NCBI GenBank assembly: GCA_041879415.1
Contig: CP090852.1
Coordinates: 744,001 to 808,000, forward strand
Direction: 5' to 3'
Length of the DNA stretch: 64,000 bases
DNA from: Vibrio chagasii
GTDB lineage: Bacteria > Pseudomonadota > Gammaproteobacteria > Enterobacterales > Vibrionaceae
The notes beneath the pieces were generated by a model. That model was not told the origin of the DNA. It searched no databases and saw only the letters and a program-made list of their open reading frames with translations. Both the position numbers and the translations under genes were made by a program. Shown here piece by piece: positions 25,654 to 33,493 of this stretch. Each line of letters opens with the position of its first letter. Within the stretch, counting starts at the first letter, position 1.

Positions 25654-26145
25654 CTAAAATGGTAACTCGACTTGCATCATCAAATCGGCATCTCTTGAAT
25701 CGTGCCAACGATAATCAAAACGCATACGTGGTTGACCTTCTACTTTCTCACCGAAGCCAATGCTCAATTGCAAACCATGGTTCAAAAGCCACTCTTCAGT
25801 AGACATATCATACTGTTCGTCTTCCAAATCTTCAGGGAACCACATTCCCAATCCAACATAGTTAGACTCAAGGCTTTGCGTTAACAGTGGCGTGTCCTTG
25901 GTTTGAAGTACCCAGTCAGACCAATAGTCAGGTGTGCTCTCGGCTTCTTCTTCACTCATACCAGTGATTTCTAGCATGCGCTGACCGAAAGACTCGATGC
26001 TCGTAGAAAAATCTAGGCAGCTATTTTCATCATCAGAAGCCAGCATGATTGAGTCTAAGCTAAAAAAGTCACATTCAGCCTGTGCAGGTAAACTGCATGC
26101 TGCAATGATTATCGTCGCTGGTATCGCGCGCTTTAGCATAGTCAT
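25654..26145 (-). CDS. Exported protein of unknown function
   Basis: A 163-residue protein with a signal peptide (MLKRAIPATIIIAACSLPAQA, cleavage about residue 23) and an acidic mature domain. The C-terminus (RMRFDYRWHDSRDADLMMQVELPF) alternates polar and hydrophobic residues and ends in phenylalanine, as outer-membrane beta-barrel proteins do, though the protein is short for a barrel. I do not recognise a family. Two ATG codons two residues apart are both usable. It lies 22 bases downstream of the nadD-like gene and may be co-transcribed with it. Confidence 0.6.
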   Translation of the reverse strand: MTMLKRAIPATIIIAACSLPAQAECDFFSLDSIMLASDDENSCLDFSTSIESFGQRMLEITGMSEEEAESTPDYWSDWVLQTKDTPLLTQSLESNYVGLGMWFPEDLEDEQYDMSTEEWLLNHGLQLSIGFGEKVEGQPRMRFDYRWHDSRDADLMMQVELPF

Positions 26146-26167
26146 CAGACCTCTTGAATTAGTGAAT

Positions 26168-26689
26168 CTACATTATTGTATACAGTCCACTATCTTGCAA
26201 CATCTTTGTAACTGACTTTGTACTCAGTTTTGATACATCGCTTCCACTTATCAATGCATTACGAATGTCTGTACTGCGGATCTTCACCTTCTCCGGGCAA
26301 GCCATTACAGACCATCGCTCGGTAATCTCATCTGACTTATAGAAAGATGAGAACTTGAAGAAGTTGTCCGGTCCAATTACAAACGTAAGTTCAGCGTCAC
26401 CATGTAACTTTTGTAATTCACTGAGTACCGCATAAGTTGTCACACTTTCACCGGGCGTGAACAAACTCTTTTCGATCAATGATAGTTCAACTTGATCCAA
26501 TGAAAGATCACTAATAAATGCATTAACTAACTGACATCTCGTATCAAAGTCTAGCATCTCTTTTCCCCAAGCATGGGCAATACTTGGTACCAGAAGAATC
26601 TTGTCGAAATGAGCCAGTGAGTCAATCACACTTTTATGCCCTAAGCTCGGCGGATTAAACGCACTACCGAAAATGGCTATTTTTTCCAT
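26168..26689 (-). CDS. NadD-like nicotinate-nucleotide adenylyltransferase family protein
   Basis: A 173-residue nucleotidyltransferase with the T/HxGH-type loop in FGSAFNPPSLGHKSVI (H20 region) and a C-terminal KIRSTDIRNALISG matching the ISSTxIR motif. NadD-type enzymes join NaMN and ATP to make NaAD, the step before NadE, and nadE lies divergently 109 bases away. That pairing supports the NAD role. It is shorter than the usual housekeeping NadD (about 210 residues) and is probably a second, specialised copy. The frame is open to 26725. ATG at 26689 starts at the family's N-terminus. Confidence 0.75.
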   Translation of the reverse strand: MEKIAIFGSAFNPPSLGHKSVIDSLAHFDKILLVPSIAHAWGKEMLDFDTRCQLVNAFISDLSLDQVELSLIEKSLFTPGESVTTYAVLSELQKLHGDAELTFVIGPDNFFKFSSFYKSDEITERWSVMACPEKVKIRSTDIRNALISGSDVSKLSTKSVTKMLQDSGLYTIM

Positions 26690-26798
26690 TATTAATTGCT
26701 GCCTTCTCTTTCTAAGCTTGTGCAAAGAGGTTTTTAAATCGAATGATTTAGGTATGATAACACTAGATTTTTAATTTGCTTGCAGGAAAGGAATACGA

Positions 26799-27629
26799 AT
26801 GGAACAGTTAATTCGTGACGAAATGCGCGTACTACCTTCAATTGACCCTCACTTCGAAGTGACTCGTCGTGTGGACTTTATCAAAACGAAACTTCAGCAG
26901 TCTGGCTGTAAGTCCCTAATTCTTGGTATCAGTGGTGGTGTAGACTCGACTACTTGTGGTCGTCTAGCACAACTGGCAGTTGACAGCTTGAATGAAAGCA
27001 CAGGTAGCAACGACTACCAATTCATCGCAGTTCGCCTACCTTACGGTGAGCAAAAAGATGAAGATGAAGCACAACTTGCTCTCTCTTTTATCCAGCCTTC
27101 TCAATCAGTTTCTGTAAACATTAAAGCGGGTGTTGATGGACTTCACGCGGCTTCTCACGTTGCACTTGAAGGAACGGGCCTACTACCAACAGACTCGGCA
27201 AAAATCGACTTTGTAAAAGGTAACGTAAAAGCTCGAGCTCGTATGATCGCACAATACGAAATCGCAGGTTACGTTGGTGGTCTTGTGATTGGTACCGATC
27301 ATTCAGCAGAAAACATCACTGGTTTTTACACTAAACACGGCGACGGTGCCTGTGATTTAGCACCTCTATTTGGCCTAAACAAGCGTCAAGTTCGTGAGCT
27401 TGCGGCAACACTAGGCGCACCAGAGCAGCTAGTTAAGAAAGTGCCAACTGCCGATCTAGAAGAGCTTGACCCTCAAAAAGCTGACGAAGCAGCGCTAAAC
27501 TTAACTTACGATCAAATCGATGATTTCCTTGAAGGTAAAGAAGTACCTCAAGACGTATCAGACCGCTTAGTGAGCATCTACAAAGCAACACAGCACAAGC
27601 GTCAACCAATCCCGACGATCTACGATTAA
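26799..27629 (+). CDS. nadE: NH3-dependent NAD+ synthetase
   Basis: A 276-residue NadE of the short, ammonia-using class with no glutaminase domain. The PP-loop SGGVDSTT (about 46-53) binds ATP, and VIGTDHSAENITGFYTKHGDGACDLAPLFGLNK is the conserved NaAD-binding stretch. It converts NaAD to NAD+. The ribosome binding site GGAAAGGA lies before the ATG. It is divergent from the NadD-like gene and ends at a strong terminator. The location on the second chromosome matches V. cholerae. Confidence 0.95.
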   Translation: MEQLIRDEMRVLPSIDPHFEVTRRVDFIKTKLQQSGCKSLILGISGGVDSTTCGRLAQLAVDSLNESTGSNDYQFIAVRLPYGEQKDEDEAQLALSFIQPSQSVSVNIKAGVDGLHAASHVALEGTGLLPTDSAKIDFVKGNVKARARMIAQYEIAGYVGGLVIGTDHSAENITGFYTKHGDGACDLAPLFGLNKRQVRELAATLGAPEQLVKKVPTADLEELDPQKADEAALNLTYDQIDDFLEGKEVPQDVSDRLVSIYKATQHKRQPIPTIYD

Positions 27630-27655
27630 TGCTTTAAGTTAATCTCAAATTAAAG

Positions 27656-27685
27656 AGGCCGGAAGTTCAACTTCCGGCCTTTTCT
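27656..27685 (+). terminator. Terminator of nadE
   Basis: AGGCCGGAAG-TTCAA-CTTCCGGCCT is a perfect 10-base stem followed by TTTCTATTTT. Confidence 0.92.
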
Positions 27686-27715
27686 ATTTTATGGAGGGAG
27701 TGACTTAATTAGCCA

Positions 27716-29572
27716 TTAATCCACAACTTCGATATCCGTTTGAGGCACACTGCAACATGCTAAAATCTGGCCCATGTTACGTTCGTGCTCCTGCAGCGCT
27801 GGTACATCTGGTTGGTGAACTTGCCCAGACTCAAGGGTCACTTTACAAGCACCACAAAAACCGGCACGGCAGCTTGATGCAATAGATACACCCGCCGACT
27901 CAGCTTGCTCTAATAAGGTAGACTGGTTATTCCCTTCGAATAGATAGCCATTAACACTTAGCTGCAGCTGCTTAACTGTCTCTTCCGTTGATTGTGCGAC
28001 ACCAAATGCTTCTTGATGATAGTGCTGAGGATTCAAGCCCATTTGAATCAGTAGTTTCTTTGCATTATCCATAAAGCCATCAGGACCACACACAAAAGCT
28101 TGGCGTTTATGAAGCGCTTCAATCTTGGCGACATGCGACACGCTCAAACGACCAGATAAACCATCCCACTCTTTCGTTGGTTGGCTCAACGAATAGATCA
28201 CACGTAAGCCTTTGTGCTCTTTGGCGATCTGGTCAATCTCAGCTTGATAAGGAATATCTTCTTCGCTGCTGCATTGATGATAGAACACCACATCATTAAC
28301 CTGACCATGGTCTGCTAAATAGCGAAGCATCGACAGCATAGGCGTGATACCGCTACCCGCAGAAAGCAATAATAATGGGTGCGTTGGGTTCTCTTCTAAA
28401 TAGAAAGCACCATCTGGGTTTTGCGCAACTAAGGTATCGCCAACTTGGAAATTATCGTTCAACCAGTTGGAGATCTGGCCATCATTAACACGCTTCACTG
28501 AAATCGCTAAACGACCCGCGCGAGATGGGCTTGAAGATAGCGTGTAACGACGAGACACTTTTTCACCATCAATAACCATTTCAATCGGCAGATGCTGACC
28601 TGGTTGGTAACTTGGTAAAGAGTGGTTCTCTTTCGCTGGCTCTAACCAAAATGTTGTAAAGTCTCGAGCGATCTCTTCACGCTCGACGCAAGTTAAATGC
28701 AGCGACTCTACCCATGTGTCTTCGTAATGTTCTTTTTCTTTAGTTTCGAGTACTTCAACCACATCACCCGCTCTAACTAAGCCTTCGTTCTTAGCGACTA
28801 GGTTCTGACCAAAGAACACACCACCACGATCATTGGCTCTGAATTTAGAGAAGGTATTCAGTGGCTCTTTTGTCGCTCTTAACTCACCACTGTTAACATC
28901 AACCGTGGTTAGAATACAACGTTCACAAGGCTTCACCGCCTCGAACTCAACCTCACCAATTCGAATACGCTTCCAGCCATCTTCAGCAAACGCTTCAGTG
29001 TTTGAGACGACAAAATTGGTGCGGAACTGATCCATGGAATGCGTTTCAGGGCTGCGGCGATTCAACTCATCAAGCGAAGCTTGGCTGATGATCAACATCG
29101 GGTAACCGTCGGCAAAACTCACATTATGGCCCAACTTTTCACGAACACGATTCGATTGTTCACCAGAGAAAAGTAGCTCAACACGTACACCCAATACATC
29201 ACTAAACCAGTCATCAGCTTCGTCACTGGTTGTGTAGGCCGTGAAGCTGTCTTTCCACACTGTTGCTGGCGCTTCTTGCATCTTAAAGTTCGCATACTTA
29301 AGGCGCAGTGGCTCTTTGCCTTCGTAAGTAAAAATCAAGCCATCTGGCAGTAAGCTGGAAGACACTTTAACCATTTTAGGATATTTACGCGCCGTAACCA
29401 TTGAGCCGTCAGCCAATGCCAGCATGAAACGTCTGTCAAAAGTGAGACCTTGTTTTTCAACCCAAGCAGAAGAAAGCGCAATGCCGCCCACTGATTTAAC
29501 CGGAAACACATTGATTTGAGATAAGGAAGGAGCTTGCTCTGAAGCCTTTCGATCTAGAGGTGACTGCGACAT
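27716..29572 (-). CDS. MOSC-domain/ferredoxin-reductase/2Fe-2S fusion protein
   Basis: A 618-residue three-part protein. Residues about 20-270 are a MOSC_N plus MOSC domain (INVFPVKSVGG..., KPCERC carrying the conserved cysteine). Residues about 285-520 are a ferredoxin-NADP-reductase-like FAD/NAD module (RRYTLSSSPS, LLSAGSGITPMLSML, FVCGPDGFM). Residues about 535-618 are a plant-type 2Fe-2S domain (CRAGFCGAC...C). MOSC domains handle molybdenum cofactor sulfur, and mARC-type relatives reduce N-hydroxylated compounds. Here an electron chain is fused to it, so it is probably a self-sufficient Moco-dependent reductase. It shares similarity with hybrid-cluster-protein reductases in the last two parts. 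Confidence 0.85.
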   Translation of the reverse strand: MSQSPLDRKASEQAPSLSQINVFPVKSVGGIALSSAWVEKQGLTFDRRFMLALADGSMVTARKYPKMVKVSSSLLPDGLIFTYEGKEPLRLKYANFKMQEAPATVWKDSFTAYTTSDEADDWFSDVLGVRVELLFSGEQSNRVREKLGHNVSFADGYPMLIISQASLDELNRRSPETHSMDQFRTNFVVSNTEAFAEDGWKRIRIGEVEFEAVKPCERCILTTVDVNSGELRATKEPLNTFSKFRANDRGGVFFGQNLVAKNEGLVRAGDVVEVLETKEKEHYEDTWVESLHLTCVEREEIARDFTTFWLEPAKENHSLPSYQPGQHLPIEMVIDGEKVSRRYTLSSSPSRAGRLAISVKRVNDGQISNWLNDNFQVGDTLVAQNPDGAFYLEENPTHPLLLLSAGSGITPMLSMLRYLADHGQVNDVVFYHQCSSEEDIPYQAEIDQIAKEHKGLRVIYSLSQPTKEWDGLSGRLSVSHVAKIEALHKRQAFVCGPDGFMDNAKKLLIQMGLNPQHYHQEAFGVAQSTEETVKQLQLSVNGYLFEGNNQSTLLEQAESAGVSIASSCRAGFCGACKVTLESGQVHQPDVPALQEHERNMGQILACCSVPQTDIEVVD

Positions 29573-29790
29573 AACGATTCCAATGTTTTATAGTTTGTCC
29601 CAATGCTAACAAATGGTTATAAATAGATAAACTGGCAGCCATTAAACACTTGATACTAAGCGAATATCTTGAGATGTTTAACTCATTGTCTTCTATACAT
29701 TAAGGCAGCAATGCATTAACACTCTCCAGACCTTCTATACTGTGAATACAGTTAGTGCATTGAACTTTCATTGAATAAAAAGGATTTATC

Positions 29791-29949
29791 ATGAACAAAC
29801 TCGTCATTATCATCTTATGTGTACTGCTTCCTCCTTTGGGTGTGTTTTTCGCACGAGGCGCAGGCAAAGACCTTTTGATCAACATCGTCCTCACTTTCTT
29901 CTTCTGGGTTCCGGGAATGATCCACGGGTTGTGGGTAGCGACTCGATAA
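29791..29949 (+). CDS. YqaE/Pmp3 family small membrane protein
   Basis: A 52-residue protein too short for most ORF filters. It has two hydrophobic helices joined by a short polar turn: MNKLVIIILCVLLPPLGVFF, then ARGAGKDL, then NIVLTFFFWVPGMIHGLWVA. LPPLGVFF and the PGMIHGLW end are hallmarks of the Pmp3/YqaE (UPF0057) family, linked to membrane potential and stress. AAAAAGGA lies six bases before the ATG. An imperfect inverted repeat (AATGCA...TGCATT, about 29710-29762) with inner ACTGT-GAAT-ACAGT lies just upstream and may be an operator. Confidence 0.88.
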   Translation: MNKLVIIILCVLLPPLGVFFARGAGKDLLINIVLTFFFWVPGMIHGLWVATR

Positions 29950-30020
29950 CCCATCTTCAAAAATAAATACCGAATAAAATACGCAGAAAAACAAGCTCCT
30001 AACCCTGAAGAGTTAAAAAT

Positions 30021-30055
30021 AGGATGAAATGAAAGTGCTTTTCCACTATCATCCT
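30021..30055. repeat. Stem-loop between the YqaE gene and pyrC
   Basis: AGGATGA (30021-30027) pairs with TCATCCT (30049-30055), and inside it AGTG pairs with CACT. There is no T-run. It could end or protect the short YqaE transcript, or lie in the pyrC promoter region. Confidence 0.4.
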
Positions 30056-30064
30056 GTCGCCTAA

Positions 30065-30080
30065 ACGTAAGCGATTGCTT
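30065..30080. promoter_or_regulatory. PurR-like operator upstream of pyrC
   Basis: ACGTAAGCGATTGCTT matches the PurR consensus ANGCAANCGNTTNCNT at every fixed position but one. It lies 62 bases before the start codon. PurR represses pyrC in E. coli. Confidence 0.7.
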
Positions 30081-30100
30081 TCACAGATTTCGCCGAGTTT

Positions 30101-30138
30101 AGGCTCCAACTACATAACACTTCAAATGGTGGGAGCCT
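30101..30138 (+). promoter_or_regulatory. pyrC leader hairpin sequestering the ribosome binding site
   Basis: AGGCTCC (30101-30107) is perfectly complementary to GGAGCCT (30132-30138). The second arm contains the Shine-Dalgarno GGGAG, six bases before the pyrC ATG. E. coli pyrC uses such a hairpin, formed only in transcripts that start early when pyrimidines are plentiful, to block translation. Confidence 0.7.
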
Positions 30139-30141
30139 TCA

Positions 30142-31170
30142 ATGACACAACTTACGATTACTCGTCCTGACGACTGGCACGTTCATCTACGCGATGGCGA
30201 AGTATTAAAAGATACAGTGCGCGATATCAGCCGCTACAATGGTCGAGCGTTAATCATGCCAAATACCATCCCACCGGTAACTGATACCGAAATGGCTCTA
30301 GCTTACCGTGAACGCATCATGGCAGAGCAGCCAAGCGAGCAGTTCCAGCCTTTAATGGCACTTTACCTGACAGACAACACAACACCTGATGAAATTCGCA
30401 AAGCGAAAGAATCTGGCGCTGTTGTGGCTGCAAAGCTTTACCCAGCTGGCGCAACAACTAACTCTGACTCAGGTGTAACCTCTGCGAAGAACATCTACCA
30501 CGTACTAGAAGCTATGCAAGAAGTTGGCATGCTACTTTTGGTACACGGCGAAGTAACCACGCACGATGTTGATATCTTTGACCGTGAGAAAGAGTTCCTA
30601 GACACCGTTCTTGCGCCAATCGTGAATGACTTCCCTAACCTAAAAATCGTTCTAGAGCACATCACGACTGCAGATGCTGCGAATTTCGTAAAGAACGCGA
30701 ACGACAACGTTGCCGCGACAATCACAGCCCATCACTTGCTTTACAACCGCAACCACATGCTGGTTGGCGGCATTAAGCCACACTTCTACTGCCTACCAAT
30801 CCTTAAGCGCAACACTCACCAAAAAGCGCTAATTGAAGCAGCGACAAGCGGCAGCAAGAAGTTCTTCTTAGGTACAGACTCAGCACCGCACGCAAAAGGC
30901 GCAAAAGAGTCCGCATGTGGCTGTGCGGGTTCTTACACGGCACACGCAGCTGTTGAACTGTACGCTGAAGTGTTCGAATTAGAAAGCAAGATTGAGAACC
31001 TAGAAGCGTTCGCAAGCCACAACGGTCCAGACTTCTACGGCATCCCACGTAACACTGACACCATCACTCTAGTAAAAGAAGAGTGGAACGTTGCTGAAAC
31101 CATGCCATTTGGTTCAGACATCGTTGTGCCAATTCGTGGCGGCGAGACGATCGCTTGGTCAATAAAATAA
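30142..31170 (+). CDS. pyrC: Dihydroorotase
   Basis: A 342-residue type II dihydroorotase of the amidohydrolase superfamily. The N-terminal zinc ligands HxH are in RPDDWHVHLRDG, the carboxylated lysine is in AAKLYPAG, later histidines are in VHGE and LEHITT, and the metal-binding aspartate is in FFLGTDSAPH. It closes carbamoyl-aspartate to dihydroorotate in pyrimidine synthesis. Control is probably by PurR and by the leader hairpin. It is monocistronic. Confidence 0.97.
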   Translation: MTQLTITRPDDWHVHLRDGEVLKDTVRDISRYNGRALIMPNTIPPVTDTEMALAYRERIMAEQPSEQFQPLMALYLTDNTTPDEIRKAKESGAVVAAKLYPAGATTNSDSGVTSAKNIYHVLEAMQEVGMLLLVHGEVTTHDVDIFDREKEFLDTVLAPIVNDFPNLKIVLEHITTADAANFVKNANDNVAATITAHHLLYNRNHMLVGGIKPHFYCLPILKRNTHQKALIEAATSGSKKFFLGTDSAPHAKGAKESACGCAGSYTAHAAVELYAEVFELESKIENLEAFASHNGPDFYGIPRNTDTITLVKEEWNVAETMPFGSDIVVPIRGGETIAWSIK

Positions 31171-31230
31171 GCACTCGCAAGGCAAAGTAAATACGTTGTA
31201 GATACTTCGTAAATACTTCACTTCAACTAA

Positions 31231-31265
31231 AAAGGGTCACCCGATTATGGGTGACCCTTTTGTTT
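31231..31265. terminator. Bidirectional terminator between pyrC and the DUF808 gene
   Basis: AAAGGGTCACC (31231-31241) and GGGTGACCCTTT (31249-31260) form a stem of about 11 bases with a T-rich right end and an A-rich left end. Confidence 0.9.
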
Positions 31266-31305
31266 AGTATCTAACAAACTCATTGCCTAAGACTTTGTTT
31301 AAGCC

Positions 31306-32211
31306 CTACTTGCCGCGAACCTTCTCTATCACACTCCAAACCGCGACAACAAGTAACCCTGCTACTACACCAATCACGCCATTCAACAAAGTGGGAACAA
31401 CTGCAGTCGCTATCGTATGCCCGCTGAAGTCCATGATGATAGGTTCAATCAAATGATGAATCGCAGGAACGTTATGAACCACGATACCACCACCAACCAA
31501 GAACATGGCAGCCGTACCGACAACAGCAAGCATCTTCATTAACTTTGGCGCAAAGGAAACAAGCCCATTGCCAAGCTTTGTTTTGACTGCGCTACCGTCA
31601 GATGTACGTTGAAGATAGAAACCTAAGTCATCCAACTTCACTATCCCTGCAACCAAGCCATAGACACCAATCGTCATTACGACAGCAATCAAGCTCACGA
31701 CAATAATCTGGGTCAAGATACTGGTCCCCGTCACGGTACCCAGAGCAATCACAATAATTTCTGCAGATAAGATGAAGTCGGTGCGAATTGCGCCTTTAAC
31801 CTTTCTCTTCTCATAGTCCTCAATGGACTCACCGGTTTTATCTTCTTCTCCTTTGTCGTTATCTTGGTGGGCGTGCGGGAAGAACTTTTCTAAGATCTTC
31901 TCAGCCCCTTCGAAACAAAGAAATAAGCCACCAATTAATAGCAACGGCATGATCAACCAAGGAATAAATGCACTAATCAATAAGGCGGCAGGCACAAGAA
32001 TCAACTTGTTCTTAAATGAGCCTTTTGCAACCGCCCACACCACAGGGATTTCTCGTTCAGCAGACACACCCGAAACCTGCTGTGCGTTAAGTGCTAAATC
32101 ATCGCCCAATACACCTGCGGTTTTCTTCGCCGCCACTTTAGACATCAGTGCAACATCGTCTAGCACTGTGGCTATGTCGTCTAACAGTGTGAGTAAACTT
32201 GCTCCAGCCAT
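31306..32211 (-). CDS. DUF808 (YedI-type) inner-membrane protein
   Basis: A 301-residue membrane protein with the family's N-terminal signature MAGASLLTLLDDIATVLDDVALMSKVAAKKTAGVLGDDLALNA compressed into a soluble amphipathic start. This is followed by about six membrane helices, with a charged loop (about 125-145: HAHQDNDKGEEDKTGESIEDYEKRK) between the second and third. The role of YedI/DUF808 is unknown. It is convergent with pyrC, and a 174-base region separates its start from the divergent M14-like gene. Confidence 0.85.
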   Translation of the reverse strand: MAGASLLTLLDDIATVLDDVALMSKVAAKKTAGVLGDDLALNAQQVSGVSAEREIPVVWAVAKGSFKNKLILVPAALLISAFIPWLIMPLLLIGGLFLCFEGAEKILEKFFPHAHQDNDKGEEDKTGESIEDYEKRKVKGAIRTDFILSAEIIVIALGTVTGTSILTQIIVVSLIAVVMTIGVYGLVAGIVKLDDLGFYLQRTSDGSAVKTKLGNGLVSFAPKLMKMLAVVGTAAMFLVGGGIVVHNVPAIHHLIEPIIMDFSGHTIATAVVPTLLNGVIGVVAGLLVVAVWSVIEKVRGK

Positions 32212-32385
32212 TTTATTGTCTCTTTTAAAGGATTGAACAACAGATAAAATGTAACACTATCAATTCACTCATCAAAGTTATGAGTCTGTAAAAAATAAAG
32301 TCACAAACTGTGTTTTCTATTGCCGTCTCAGCGAGACAGGACTAGTCTGTCTGCATCTTTCACGAACATAAAAGAAAAAGTATAG

Positions 32386-33312
32386 ATGAAAAGTGAATAC
32401 AGCTACCCTATCGGTGAACCTGGAAAAAAATGGCAAGAAGCAGAACGTCAAGCATGGTTTGATCAAAGAACCGTTAAGCGCGAATACCAGCAAGAAGTGG
32501 TTCCTAAAATCCAAGCATTAGCAGACCGCTTTGACATCGAGCAATATGGCGCACTGAGCTACGATGAGGCTCGTTTCCCTCTGTTTGCAATCAAGAGCAA
32601 AAACTGGGATGCATCTAAACCAACCGTTCTAGTAACAGGCGGTGTTCACGGTTATGAGACCAGTGGTGTGCACGGTGCGATCAAATTCGCAGAGACTCAA
32701 GCAGAGAAATACTCAGCGCATTTCAACGTAGTAGTTGCACCTTGTGTTAGCCCTTGGGGTTACGAAGTCATCAACCGCTGGAACCCAAATGCCGTTGATC
32801 CAAACCGTTCTTTCTATGAAGGTACCCCTGCTGAAGAATCAGCAAACTTACGTGCATTAGTGTCTTCTCTACCAGAGGTACTGGTACACGTTGACCTACA
32901 CGAAACGACAGATTCTGATGAAACTGAATTCCGCCCAGCACTTGCTGCTCGTGACGGCATTGAGTACATCGAAGGTATGATTCCAGATGGTTTCTACACA
33001 GTAGGTGACACTGAAAACCCTCAGCCAGAATTCCAAGCGGCTGTCATTGCTTCAGTTGAAAAAGTAACGCACATTGCACCAGCAGATGCAGACGGTAAGA
33101 TCATTGGTTCAGAGGTGACACAGCACGGTGTGATTAACTACCCAATGAAAGAGCTAGGCCTATGTGGCGGCGTAACGAACTGCAAATACGGCACAACGAC
33201 AGAAGTTTACCCAGACAGCGACAAAGTAACCGACGAAGAGTGTAACGACGCACAAGTTGCAGCTGTCGTTGGTGCTCTAGATTACGTGATTCAACACGAG
33301 CTAAATGCGTAA
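32386..33312 (+). CDS. M14-family zinc carboxypeptidase/aspartoacylase-like hydrolase
   Basis: A 308-residue cytosolic protein with the M14 zinc site. GGVHGYETSG gives HxxE (about H86/E89), and VHVDLHETTD gives the third histidine (about 168). TTTEVYPDS carries the catalytic glutamate. The layout fits M14 peptidases and the succinylglutamate desuccinylase/aspartoacylase group; the substrate cannot be fixed from sequence. There is no signal peptide. It is monocistronic with a strong terminator. Confidence 0.82.
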   Translation: MKSEYSYPIGEPGKKWQEAERQAWFDQRTVKREYQQEVVPKIQALADRFDIEQYGALSYDEARFPLFAIKSKNWDASKPTVLVTGGVHGYETSGVHGAIKFAETQAEKYSAHFNVVVAPCVSPWGYEVINRWNPNAVDPNRSFYEGTPAEESANLRALVSSLPEVLVHVDLHETTDSDETEFRPALAARDGIEYIEGMIPDGFYTVGDTENPQPEFQAAVIASVEKVTHIAPADADGKIIGSEVTQHGVINYPMKELGLCGGVTNCKYGTTTEVYPDSDKVTDEECNDAQVAAVVGALDYVIQHELNA

Positions 33313-33351
33313 GCGAATAATTTATCTCTAGAGAACTAGAATAAAGTTGAG

Positions 33352-33388
33352 AAAAGCCACAACTGACGAATCACTTGTGGCTTTTTTA
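33352..33388 (+). terminator. Terminator of the M14-like gene
   Basis: AAAAGCCACAA (33352-33362) and TTGTGGCTTTT (33375-33385) form a perfect 11-base stem with a T tail. Confidence 0.9.
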
Positions 33389-33404
33389 TTTCTTGATAGC
33401 GCAC

Positions 33405-33442
33405 ATAAAAAACTCCCTCGCACAGAGTACAAGAGAGTTTCA
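33405..33442 (-). terminator. Terminator of the BCCT transporter gene
   Basis: On the minus strand GAAACTCTCTTG...CGAGGGAGTTT folds with one mismatch and is followed by TTTTATG. It lies about 55 bases past the stop. Confidence 0.7.
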
Positions 33443-33493
33443 GCAATACTTATGGCGTCATTAGTGAGCAATTTACCTCACTAGAAAGTCGCG

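Noticed and set aside
10645..26757. Near-identical stretches aatcgaatga..ttaggtatg at about 10645 and 26737
   Set aside because: About 18 bases with an indel, in unrelated promoters; no further copy seen. Treated as chance.
29735..29750. LexA box upstream of the YqaE gene
   Set aside because: CTGT and ACAG are separated by 4 bases, not the 8 required for a LexA site.
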